A DNA stretch of 64,000 bases from positions 3,633,651-3,697,650 of the forward strand of contig OZ038327.1 of the NCBI GenBank assembly GCA_964035795.1, written 5' to 3'. This document shows, one piece after another, positions 38,771-53,701 of the stretch. Below the pieces are notes generated by a model, which was given only the letters and a program-made list of their open reading frames with translations, was not told the DNA's origin and ran no database searches. The DNA comes from Pterobdella sp. o SKG-2022. Taxonomy: Eukaryota; Annelida; Clitellata; Hirudinida; Piscicolidae. The position numbers and the translations under genes are program-made. Every line of letters begins with the position of its first letter. Within the stretch, counting starts at the first letter, position 1.

Positions 38771-39827
38771 AAGATACCACCACTCTTACAGTATTGGACG
38801 AGGCGACAAGCCAGATAGGTGAAGGGGTGCAAGAGATGGTGTATCAGAGATGCATTCAGATGGGCATCACTCTCTTCTCTGTAGCTCATAGGGGGAGTCT
38901 TTTGAGGTGGGAGAAAAAAGGGGGGGGGGGATTGGAATGTGGTGTAAGGTGGTGGAGTGTGGTTCTGTGTTGAGTTTGAATTGGTATAGTGGGGTGTGAA
39001 ATATTTTCGGTTTTTTGGCTGTAGGATGGTGTGGTGAAGTGTGTTCTAAGATGGTGTGATGTGTAGTGGTTTTGGATAGTGAGAGATTGTGTGTGAACAG
39101 TTATGTGGTGAGGTGGCGTAAGTTAAGTTGGTGGTGTTGTGTAGTGGAATATGGATAGATTGTATATAGGAATGTGATGCGGTGTTTAGTATGATGTGGT
39201 GTTATGTGTAGGGGAGAGAGGGTAGGATAGGATGGGTTAGTATGGTGTGGTGCTATGTAATGGGGTAGGATAGAAGGAGATAGTTTGGTTTGGTGTGGAA
39301 GTGAGTGGTGAATTTCGAAGTTTGGTGTGTTTCTCCATTGATATCCAAGTTTTTTTTTGTTATTTTGCCTACTATAATGGTCATAATAATAAATCTTCAC
39401 CAGGTTTCATCAGAAAGAACTGAGGATCGAGAAGAATGGAGAGTGGTGTCTAAGAAATATTAATAATAATGAGAGTAGTGGAGATGGTGGTGGTGGTATT
39501 AGAAGTGTGGGTGTGGATGGTGGTGTTGGGGGTGGTGAGCGTGGTAGTTATGATGGTGGTAATGAGGGTGGTATCAATAATAATGGTGTCAAAATACATA
39601 TTCCAAACGATTACATATTCTGTGATACTAATAATAACAACAACAAAAATAATAGTAACAATGATATTAATAATAATAATAATATTGATAGTACTAATAG
39701 TAATGATGGAAATAGTCCTGAAAATAGTAGCATTAAAGGTAATGATGATGAGGATGATGGAAGTAGGACTAAACTTCTGCCTGGTAATCATAGTGCTGAT
39801 GATGAGGATATGAATACTAAACTATGA
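31260..39827 (+). CDS. ABCD4: ABCD4 half-transporter (lysosomal cobalamin exporter), copy 1
   Basis: ABCD4 is an ABC half-transporter that works with LMBD1 to move vitamin B12 out of lysosomes. Exons: 31260-31323, 31389-31398 (10-nt microexon, inferred), 33449-33536, 33723-33827, 33857-33910, 34139-34224, 34832-34948, 35080-35205, 35423-35473, 35619-35713, 36022-36143, 36504-36595, 36819-36974, 37184-37278, 37777-37887, 38025-38116, 38234-38367, 38568-38644, 38792-38906, 39404-39827. Phases all agree; 737 residues against 606 in human. Seen: membrane segments, DQRISQD, WVGPLSV..NKFLMSP, LEGEFR, Walker A GDSGVGKT (37821-37844), FLPQKPYLTNGTLR, signature LSPGEAQR (38578-38601), Walker B VLDEATS, AHR switch. 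The last exon adds about 115 residues rich in N, D, G and S, mostly encoded by AAT/GAT/GGT repeats. Exons 1-2 are the least certain. Confidence 0.92.
32629..32880 (-). pseudogene. RTE-like retrotransposon C-terminal fragment, copy 1
   Basis: The minus strand encodes KKEDIARVSRADKMMIRW, CNVSLKDGRSS, GIPDI and RLSWFGHVMRMD, the conserved region after the RT domain of RTE-type LINEs (compare RWLGHV in the element at 179-3348). Only this 250-base piece survives, in the ABCD4 intron before the exon at 33449, and it is present in both copies. Confidence 0.8.
33155..33327 (+). repeat. 25-bp minisatellite, 7 units (copy 1)
   Basis: The unit GTTACCTGATGATGATATAG plus AATTA starts at 33155, 33180, 33205, 33230, 33255, 33280 and 33305. 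One unit has GAGGGT in place of GATGAT. It lies in the ABCD4 intron before the exon at 33449. Confidence 0.95.
35556..35595 (+). repeat. (CA)n microsatellite, copy 1
   Basis: About 20 CA units in an ABCD4 intron; the equivalent array in copy 2 (58279-58348) is about 28 bases longer. Confidence 0.95.
37889..38012 (+). repeat. (TATC)n array forming an ABCD4 intron, copy 1
   Basis: The intron 37888-38024 is 137 bases long and consists almost wholly of TATC/TATT units between GTTC and CTTCCAG. The sense strand is therefore pyrimidine-rich throughout. Confidence 0.93.
38692..38772 (+). repeat. (GATA)n array before an ABCD4 acceptor, copy 1
   Basis: About 20 GATA units end 20 bases before the exon at 38792. 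Unlike the previous intron, the purine-rich strand is the sense strand here. Confidence 0.95.
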
Positions 39828-41494
39828 TGATGATAATTGAGGGGAGGAAGTTGATGATGATGGTGGTGGTGCTAATGATAATGATGATGGTTGAGAGAAG
39901 AGTTGATGATAATGCTGAGGATTAGGACGATGATGATCATGGTCTTAACACTGATGGTGGTAGTGATGATATAATTGATAATTATTTTTTAATCATAATA
40001 ATTAAATGACCTAATGTTATTATGACTCTAACAACATTGATGGAGAGATTAAAGTCATGTAGAGGTATCGATAGTTGATTTGGTAACTTTTTTTGGTATC
40101 AATGTTTTAATAACAACATGGTTTAAATTGGTTACTATCTCTATTCAATGTGTGTTTCTGGAAACACTATTACTACTTGTATTACTATTGTTATTAGAAG
40201 GGGTACTACTAATACTAAAGAAATGCTACTACTACTTCAAATAATAACAATATCTTTGCCACTACTACTACTACTACTACAGAGAACCGAAATAACGATA
40301 ATATTATTCATATTTATGAATTTTAATATAAAAATGTTGGTAATTTATGTTCTTTACGTTTTGTTGAATCATCATCATCATCATCATCCTCTTCATCATC
40401 ATCATCATCCTCTTCATCATCATCATCATCCTCTTTGTCATCATCAACATCTTCATCCTTTTCATTATCACCATTGTCTTATAACCCCGTTGTGTTGGTG
40501 TATTGTTGGGTTTTCCATCAAGTGTCTGTTGTTATTATTTATTTTATTATTGGTTTGTTTTTTAATCTTTTTATTAACATTATTTTTTTGTTGGTGTTGA
40601 TATTATTATTTTTTTGTTGTTTATAATCTTATTTTTGTTTTTGTTGTTTATAATCTTATTTTTGTTTTTGTTGTTTATAATCTTATTTTTGTTTTTGTTG
40701 TTTATAATATTTTTTTTGTTTATATTATTGCTGACGTTAATATTATTACTAGTTTGTATTGTTAACATCTAAGTTTAGTTTTCAAATTAATTATCACTAT
40801 TTGAATTGATTTAGTTTTTGATTTTTATTGTTTTCTTTTGGATTTCCAAGGGTTCTTTTGCAGCAGATTACATCAGTTTTGTTTCCAGAAAAATAAAAAT
40901 TATGTCTGAGAAGAGATTTCTAGCAGACTAATGAATTATGATAAGATTGTACTTATCGAAAATTTTAGTTTCTTTAAAATAAAGTATCTTTAAAATCCTC
41001 ATTTTTCGAAAAATAAAAACTGAAATTTGAAATAAAAGGTACTTACGATGTCTCTAAAAGATTTCTAGAAATTTTACATGAACATATATGTTTGCGACGT
41101 AAATTTGGCAGCCGTTTTCGTCTAAAAAAAGGCGTGTTTTGGAGCAAATTGAAAAATGCGATTATTTCGGCTCCCAATTACCTGTTATTTAGGAGTTTTA
41201 CCTTAAAATGGTCCTCTCCATCTATACAAATGCATCAAAAAAACCCGCCATTTCGAAAGTTGCATATTTGAAAGCTGTTAAAATTTGAGAAGTTATTGTC
41301 CAGATTATAATTTCAAATTTACTTTCGCATATTGTCTGCACGGAGGCAAGTCTTCCAAGATTTCATTTCAAAATGCCAGTTACAACAAAATAATCAAATG
41401 TACGCAGTATACTAACCATTCATTTCATTATAGCAACTTATACAGTGCTTGTAACTTATGTATTAATATCACAAAACCCTATCTACCCCAGCCT
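39828..41494. other. ABCD4 3' flank, copy 1; no gene seen
   Basis: Contains GAT, TAC and CATCATC repeat runs (notably 40369-40470), a fourfold TGTTTATAATCTTATTTTTG repeat at 40619-40700, and a relic of the MITE-like element at 40880-41065. No open frame with recognisable similarity. Confidence 0.6.
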
Positions 41495-41610
41495 CTATAT
41501 GAACTCTACACCCTCGAACTTCTCATTAGAAACCTTCTCAGATACCAACAGTACAGTACCATTTATATTGTAAACCCCAACCTATGTTTATGTTAGGTTT
41601 CCAATTTTTA
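41495..41610 (-). pseudogene. Orphan fragment of a CANT1 last exon
   Basis: The minus strand reads VGVYNINGTVLLVSEKVSNEKFEGVEFI followed by a stop, matching the last codons of the CANT1 exon at 20496-20866 (VGVYNVESKVLLKPEKVSDEKFEGVEFI) with several substitutions. Similarity fades into AT-rich repeats at about 41610 and no upstream exons follow, so this is the 3' end of a lost or truncated paralogue. Confidence 0.85.
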
Positions 41611-42068
41611 CTGCTAATATCACTCTTGATAAAATAATAATAATAAAATAATAATAATAACATCAATAATAAACAATTAATCTTCAAGGTTGTGATTGAT
41701 CCAATAGAAATATCTGATAATATAACCCGCCGACTTATCACATCACTGTTTAAATTAGGCCTATATTTTTTGGTGGTTATGTAATCTCTCATATCACTAT
41801 ACTATGGCAAGTATCAGGCTTGTATTTCTATAAATTTCTGTTATCTCTTGTATTGGTGGCAACAACTCGTCTTCAAGTATTGCCATTGCTTTGCAAACAG
41901 TTTTTGGCTCGATGGTAATCTCTTGTATTACTGGGTTTACTTCGGGAGCGTGAGTTGCTGATAGTTTGCAACATGTACTGATGGTATTAGAATCTTATTG
42001 GTTTTCATATTAGACCTGTTATATCTCATATGGTATTTAAACTATTAGTGAGGGGGCTGATATTTGTT

Positions 42069-42245
42069 GGCCCCTATAGCTCAATGGTTGAGCATTAGAC
42101 TAATTAGTTAAAGTTACCGGGCTCGATCCCGCGTGGGCCGACTATTAGCACCTGTTCCACAGTGTGTTTTCGCTACATTAAATTTTTAGCAAGCGCTCTG
42201 ATCTATAAGGAAAAACGCTTTATAAATACCGCATTACATTACATT
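42069..42245 (+). repeat. tRNA-derived SINE
   Basis: The head (42069-42141) folds as a tRNA with box A (TATAGCTCAATGGTTGAGC), box B (GGGCTCGATCC) and a TTAGACTAA anticodon arm resembling tRNA-Phe. A body with AACGCTTTATAAATACCGC and an ATTACATTACA tail follows. The weak anticodon stem and the attached body identify a SINE, not a working tRNA gene. Confidence 0.75.
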
Positions 42246-42354
42246 GTTTAATTCATATTAGGCTCTTATAATTTTCATATAATCTTTATAAAGATTTATT
42301 TTTTTGAAGGTGGAAGAAAATGGGTTGTTAATATTTTTATTGTTTTTTTTTTCA

Positions 42355-42493
42355 GATCGACCATTAGTCATTAGCTCAACAGATGTTTTACAGGGCGCTA
42401 CTCCTTGTGTACTTAATTTTCGGTCCGCGCGGAATTGAACCCAGTTACTTTAGATATTTAGTCTAATGCTCTACCAGCTAAGCTATGCGAGCT
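42355..42493 (-). repeat. tRNA-derived SINE, opposite orientation
   Basis: On the minus strand a head with TAGCTTAGCTGGTAGAGC and GGTTCAATTCC has a well-paired anticodon arm (TTAGA, loop CTAAATA, TCTAA) typical of tRNA-Phe, followed by a body containing GGAGTAGCGCCCTGT, also seen at 10970. It faces the SINE at 42069 about 110 bases away. Confidence 0.75.
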
Positions 42494-44637
42494 GATAATC
42501 AAATTTTAAAAGTAATAACAGAATTAAATATAAACTACTAATAAATGAAATGTATAGCTAAAACTATGTCCGATGTTTTTGTTGGAGAGGTGGAAATTTC
42601 AGATATTTATTTGTGAAATTTCCATTTGATATTTGAATTTCAATAATGACAAAAAGAAATTTAATAGCAAAAATAATAAATAAGAAAAGAATAATAAAAA
42701 AAACGAAAAAATTCAACAATTCCAGTTGGGTTTTGAGTTTTTTGATGAAATTAAACACCATATTGAATATTAATAATTATTTTCCATTTAAATAAAATAA
42801 TTTAAAATTAATTAAAAATGAAATCGACATTAAATCTAAATTAAATCCGGAATGAGTTTCAAACTGATTTGAACCTATTCAAAGATTGCACATATTTTGT
42901 AAATAATTCGTTTTAAATAAATTTTATTGAATACAATTTTTAAATAACTTTTATTGATTAGATGTATTAAATAATTTATTGAAATAATTTCCATCGAGCA
43001 ATTCGAAATATTTTCATTAAAGGATTTGAAATAATTGTTATTGAAAGACTCAAAAAAATTTCAATTGAATTTTAAATAAAATTCACTTTTAATCATCACT
43101 TTGAAGCTTGCAACCAGAAATAATAAACAAGATGTCTCTTACGAAAGAACGCCAGTAATAATAATAATGAAAATAATAACAAAAACAAAAAAAAACAATA
43201 ATAATAAGAATTGAAATGAGCAAAACAAAAATGTTAAAAATATTATATAAAAAATAACGATATTATTTTTATTCATGACGAAATTTTGGCAATAATGTAA
43301 TGAAAACGACAATAAAGAACATGCGCCATTAACTATATATCATTAACTATAACATCATATACTGGTAATAATGCGGTAAATATGAGAAAAACAATATTCA
43401 TTATAGGAAGTCATATCATTAAAACTGGTGATTATGAAAGAAATTAATAATTATTAAACTGATTGTGAAAATTATAAATTAATAATAACAAAAATAATAA
43501 AAAAAAATAAAAATTATTTTAAGATATACCAGAAAAAACCAATAAATTCGGATTTGTATTAAATAAACATTAAAAAAAATAATAATAAAAAAAAATTAAA
43601 AGAAACAATGAAAACAACATTGATGTAGAAATAATAGAAACTCGAATAATGAGAATAATAACAATAAAAACATAGAATTAAAAAACAACAATAATAAAAA
43701 CATAAAAAATAATGAAAACAAAGTAACGATAATAATTAAAGAACTAAAAAAAATTGACGATAATGGTCATGATGACAATGTCTAAAAATAAACGATATAT
43801 GATTGGTTGTGCAGATTGGTTCCATATATAGGATATGAGTGATTAGCTAAGTATATAGATTGAGTGACAATAATAATTGTAATAATAGCCAAAATAATGA
43901 TAATATTATTATTATAACAATAATAAAATGACAAAAAATAGATGATAAGATTAATTAGAATAGAAAATATATAAATATAATAAAAATTATAATAATGCTT
44001 GAATTATCGACAATTCTATCTCAATTCTTATCAAGGTCTTTTTTGATTTATAAAAAAAATAACACAATAAGAATAATAATAATATATAATTTCAAGTTCA
44101 GCATAGACCCTCGTTAATGGCGTAATAATAATTCAGAGAAGAAATATCATATAGAAAATAATGATAATAAAAAATAATATAAATAATAATAAATAAGTAT
44201 ACTGTGTGAAAAAAAAATAAAAATAAAAAATCTAATATCAATAATAATAGTAATAATAATAATAATAAATATGATAATAATAATAATAATAATAATGATA
44301 TACAAATGGAATGATAACTTGGGTCTTGAAAGCATAATAATTAAAAAAGCATTTATTGTTGTATAATTAATAGAAAATCTCTGTTATTTTATATTTATAA
44401 TATTATAAATTTAAAAAAAAGACGTAAATCCAATAAAAACAATCGAAAATTACGGAAATAATCATAAAAATAAAAATAATAATAATAATAGTGGTACGTC
44501 TAATTTCATTAAAAATTGGATCATAAAGACGATTAGTGATGAACAATAATAAAAAAAAACAAAAATAATAATAATAATAATAATATTAATAATGATTCAC
44601 AAAAAATTTTTTAAAAAATCAATAATAATAATAATAA
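42494..44637. other. AT-rich intergenic stretch; no gene seen
   Basis: Very AT-rich sequence made largely of degenerate AAT, ATA and AAAT runs between the SINE pair and the auxilin/GAK stop codon. No coding signal found on either strand. Confidence 0.65.
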
Positions 44638-48929
<4,292 letters not shown>

Positions 48930-50264
48930 CTAAAATCCAAGCAAAAAAGTTTTTGGTTTAAAATAATTTCGTTTATATCGATCCAACAGTTTTTTTTTAA
49001 AACTTTAGTTAAAACTTTAGCTTTTACAGAAGTTTGTTTTGTGTGAAATGCATAAATAAATGGATGAAGTTGAAAAGAAAATTGATTTCTTGAACATTGC
49101 TTAAAAAAAGATTCATAATTTTGAAAACTTTTTTCATATCAAGAAACATCGTGTCTCACTTGAATATTTTCATTTTTTTCTTCTACAAAAGTGAGCTAAA
49201 AATATTAGATATAGACTTTTAGTGACTAGGTTATTTAGTATCATTGTTATTTCATGGTTTAAAATAGCACTCAAGAGCTGCACATTTTGAAGTAAGTTTA
49301 TGTACAAGCCAAATCGATTTTATTTTCTAATCTAAATAGTAATTGCTCAATGTTAAATGAAATTAGTATTTCACTTCGCAAGAGTTAAATTTCATTATAC
49401 ACTCAACTCTTGTACAACAAATTATTCTGTGTTTTAAGTGCATACTTTTCAAGTATACTTAGTGTTATAAAAAGTGTGATTCAAATACCTGTTCAAAATC
49501 TTAAGCATTCCTTCAAATTATACATTCAACATTTTTAAACAGTTTTACGTTTTCAATAGAATATGAGTTTGCAAACATGTTTTCTTAAGGAGTGTGAAAA
49601 TTTAATTTTATCACTGCAAAAAATTAGTCTATTGCTTTTGAAAATTCAGCTAAGGCTCAAAGAGTGTTGCTTATCAAACTGATAAGCTTATTGTTTTTTT
49701 TGATGAAAATAAAAATAGTTAAAAAAATGATATGATCTGATTGAATAATCAAACTTATTGTTAGATATAGAAAAAAAATGAAAGGCAGAAAGAAATATTT
49801 AATAAAGAAAGGCTTATATAAGCAAATAAGCAAGGTGCTGCGCAAAAAAAACTTGGAAACTTCAAAGCTTGAGTACATCAAGATATGAATAAAATATGGC
49901 CCGAGCTCGAAATATTGGGTTCTATTTTTAATTTTTCATTATCAACCATTAAACTGACGATAAGTATCAGGATATATAAAGAAAACCTCGTTGATTTTTA
50001 TAAAGGATATATTAGTTTAAAAAAACGTAAGTGTAATACAAACCTAGTTAGTTTAAAAAGTCTCAAAATTCGAACAATAGAAAAGGCCTCCAAAGCCCAG
50101 TTTTTGCTTTTGAGCCTCATGAGAAGTAGGTCGACATAAAAGGAAAGGGTGGCTATCAAGTCTACCACGTTAACTGGAGACTTGAGAAACTGCAGTCGTT
50201 TTCTCGCTACCGCAAACCTTCGAGAGTGAAATTATGATGTGGGAAATAATTAAAATTGAAGCAT
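48930..50264. other. Upstream flank of the visible GAK/auxilin exons; no gene seen
   Basis: The exon at 48832-48929 begins in phase 1, so coding exons must precede it on the minus strand, but I found none between here and the start of duplication copy 2. A short plus-strand ORF at 49885-50139 has no recognisable similarity. Confidence 0.55.
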
Positions 50265-53200
50265 AAGTTTTTATTGATTACTATGCTTTAAATATTTACT
50301 TTATTTACGTTGTATTATTCAGAAAAATAATGACAATAATAATAATGATGATATTATCTAAAAAAGATATATAACTGCAATAGTTTAGGTAAGAATAGCA
50401 ATAATAAAAATAAAAGTAGGTATAAATAAATACTGACCATTATGATGACTATTATCATTTATACCAGCCTCCCACATTATCATTAATACTTCAATAAGTA
50501 AAAGCGAAGTATAATTGGCAAAGTATTGATCTGAACTTCCTAAGCACAAGGTTTCAATGTACAGGGTTTTACATTACTATATGACCACTCAGGGTTGATT
50601 TATTTTTTTGTTGAATTTCTAGTATTTTTGATGATAGTTTATTTATACAATATAACTAGATTTTTTTGATTGACATATATACATTTTTGGAAACTGAAAT
50701 TTTGACAAAAAGCCCAATTCACTGAAAATGAGGCACAAAATTGATGTGTGACCACTCATAAATGTCGCATAATTCTATTGAACGCGGATTTTTTATTAAT
50801 CTTTTGTAGCTTTTAATACTTATCTATCATTTAACTAGTTGAATTAAAAAAATAACTTTTTTCTTTTTTATTTGTCTCTTAAGGTGCTTCTTTAATTTCA
50901 CCTAACAACAAACCAAAACTCTAGTTTCCAATTCAATTATAAGTCAAAAATCATATTGGGTCACTGTGAGAACACTGTTATACAAGTTTTCGTTTGTCAA
51001 TTGATTTCTTACAAAAGCTGATCAAGTCAATGTCAACGAGTTGCTTCAAAATCGTCAAAATAAAACCATTCGATTAACTGTTGACAATGAGAGAACCCGA
51101 AAAAAAAGGTGGTCAATTTCGCATTTTGTATAGCTCTTTATTTGTGTCGCCTGGATCGAACTCGGTAATTTAACCCGTTTGCTAAAGATTTTATTTTTGA
51201 AAAGGGCTTCTTTAAAATATGTGTGGTTACTAAAACATTTATTCGAAATATAAATATTCCTTGAAATTCATTCGAGGTATAAATTATTTCTTCATGGAAA
51301 CATTCGAAAATAATATCTTTCTGAAGTATACTTGAAACTTGGGTATCCTAAAACTATAATCCTATAATATCAACAATTTTATATATTAATAATTTGAATA
51401 AAACTCCACTAACAAACCTATGATAAATGAATTTAATAATATGACCCAAATCAGTTTTTTCTCACTCCCAACTTTCTCCGTGTTGGCAACACACCCAATA
51501 TTCCTCATCAGGCTGTTGAGTGTGAATCCTAGTATGTTTTCTTCGTTAGTAAAGGACTACTCTTAAAAATAGTAAAACGAGAACAAATTGATGAAACAGT
51601 CGGTGTGAAGTTCTAAAAAAATAAATTACCTCAAAAAGAATTTTTCAGTTTTTTACCCTGAAAGTTTCAATGTCTCACCAGCTAGCAGACCTAAACGCTA
51701 GGGCGCAGAGTTGGTGTTTTTTAACGTCATACCCAAAACGAAACCTTTTTTAACCTGACTGATTGTTACTCATAGCAGTATAAAAAGACTTAAATTTTTC
51801 AATCTTATGAATATTCATCATGGGAAAACTATACTATGTATGTATGTACCATTTAATGAAGTGAATTAGATTCACAAGCTTGTTCACATGTTGATAACAT
51901 TATACAGTGCATTGTGGTTCAGTCAAACAGGAATTAAGCTAGCAAAAAAATTTAACAATATTGATAAAAGTCACCGTAGTTATCAATCATATTATAAATA
52001 TCTGTGAATCATTTTATTCAAAAAAAGATTCCCATAAAACGTAATTTCATGATCAGATGTTTATTGAAATAAGATTAAAGTAAATTTACTAACTAAAATC
52101 TAGTAAAATGCATTCTTTTAACCAACTAAACAATATACAAATATTACATTGGTGAAAATGGAAATGGAGTCAAAAAAAATAATAATAAAAAAATAAAAAA
52201 AATATCTACATTTAAGAGAAAGAGGAAGGAGAAGGAAACAGAAAAGAATGCTGGTAGCATTGCCGCGGACAATTGCAAGAAAAATCTTCTGGCGCAACCA
52301 TACTGCCTCCAAAGGGTCCCCAGACGCCTCAATAACTTTTCTGCCTAACTCCTCAACAAAGCTGCTGGTTGAAGGTCTGCAGCCGCCCCTTGTTTCGAAT
52401 GCAACGGGTTAAAAATGGAAGTTGCCCACCAAACCCGGATATTTGCGGCTTTTTATTATTTCCGCAGATTTTGCACTGGATCCTGACTCGATGGAGCTGG
52501 CGATAATGTGAGACTTGGAAGAAGCATCGACGACTGTTGCGTCCCAGACCAAGCATTTTCCATGCTTCCAAGATATATATAAATATCTTATAGAAATATT
52601 ATTACTATTATCTGGAGAAAGTTTATTAAAATGCATTTGAACTGTTTCAAGTAAAAATTATTCACTTGAATAAGTGATATTTATTTTGAGTTTATTCTTG
52701 TGAAACTTAAAACAATTTCACTAGATGAACTTTTAAACTAGCATAGAACTAGTAAAGGTGCTTGTTCATTGGATATGAAATGTATAAAAGCAAAAAATTC
52801 ATTAAGTTCTTGTCTTGCCTTTTTCACGTTATTCTGTAACTTGAGAAAAGCAAAATACTCCAAATGGAATTTATTACATATTATTTTTCATTTTAAAAAG
52901 AACATTTTTAGTTGTTTTTGTTGGTATTTTTGTGAATTTGTGAACCCTTTTTAGGAATACAAAAGTCCAAAATGCTGAGGTGACGTTTGAAAACTTTCAT
53001 TTTTCTTTCGCTAAATTTGTAAAAAATTGTTGAAAATTACTTCCAGATACTCAAAAACTAAAATTTCATTCTGGAAATTAAACTACGCTCAATTTATTTT
53101 CAATGCCAAGTTTATCTAAAAAGTTTAAGCTACCCTCATTATAAAATATTTTCAATTCTGGTTTCAATTTAAAATTTTTATTTTGTATTAATTTATCAAT

Positions 53201-53701
53201 TAAAGCTTCTTCTATTAAAAGACATTTCAGTGTTGGTTGCACTTAAATACAAAAAATGATGATTGTTTTACCTATGAAAAACTATAACAAATAATGAAAT
53301 AATTTTAATCTCAAATAAAATTCGTGAAACACACTTAAAACAACCATTTCACAGGTTCTCATTTGACCTGCTATTCTTCCAAAGGTTCTCGAGACAATTG
53401 AAGTTAACTTTCTTTAAGCCATTTTCAACCCTCTCTTTCACATTCCTCTTTCTACTCGGTGTTGTTGTTGTAGGTTAGTTCATGTTGTTGTGGTTGTATA
53501 TCTTTGTATTGTTGTTGTCAGTTCAACATCTGATTGAGATTTTGTTGTAGTTTATGTATTTTTTATTGTAGATACATTTACAATGTTGTTCATTCAATTC
53601 AATCTTTGTTATAGGTGAGTTGGTGTGTTTGTTTTTGTGGCTGGTTTATTGTTGCTTTTATTGTTATATTTGTTGTAGGTGAGTTATGAATATTGTTCCA
53701 G
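50265..53701. other. Upstream non-coding part of the duplicated segment, copy 2
   Basis: As in copy 1: only a retroelement relic is recognisable and the four TAGGT(G/T)AGTT motifs before exon 1 are retained. Scattered single-base differences from copy 1 are visible. Confidence 0.6.
52212..52636 (-). pseudogene. Retroelement polyprotein C-terminal relic, copy 2
   Basis: Same relic as at 29769-30194, with GKCLVWDATVVDASS and a stop before PVAFE-like sequence. A one-base deletion near its end (GGAGAAGG against GGAGAACGG) changes the last residues. Confidence 0.65.

Larger units (their letters stand above)
27863..41247 (+). repeat. Segmental duplication, copy 1 (contains ABCD4)
   Basis: Starting at AAGTTTTTATTGATTACTAT this 13.4-kb segment matches 50265-64000 almost base for base in the same orientation. 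The offset between copies rises from 22402 to 22753 through a handful of indels, mostly repeat-length changes. The true right end is unknown because copy 2 runs off the window. Confidence 0.97.

Noticed and set aside
41690..41785. Exon-like open stretch (VVIDPIEISDNITRRLIT) after TTCAAG on the plus strand
   Set aside because: It is open and not obviously repetitive, but I recognise no family and see no partner exons; too little support to annotate.
42069..42141. A working tRNA gene
   Set aside because: The cloverleaf is recognisable but the anticodon stem pairs poorly and a SINE body with an ATTACA tail follows directly.
49885..50139. 84-codon plus-strand ORF as a gene
   Set aside because: No similarity recognised, no splice or promoter context, and composition like the surrounding AT-rich intergenic DNA.
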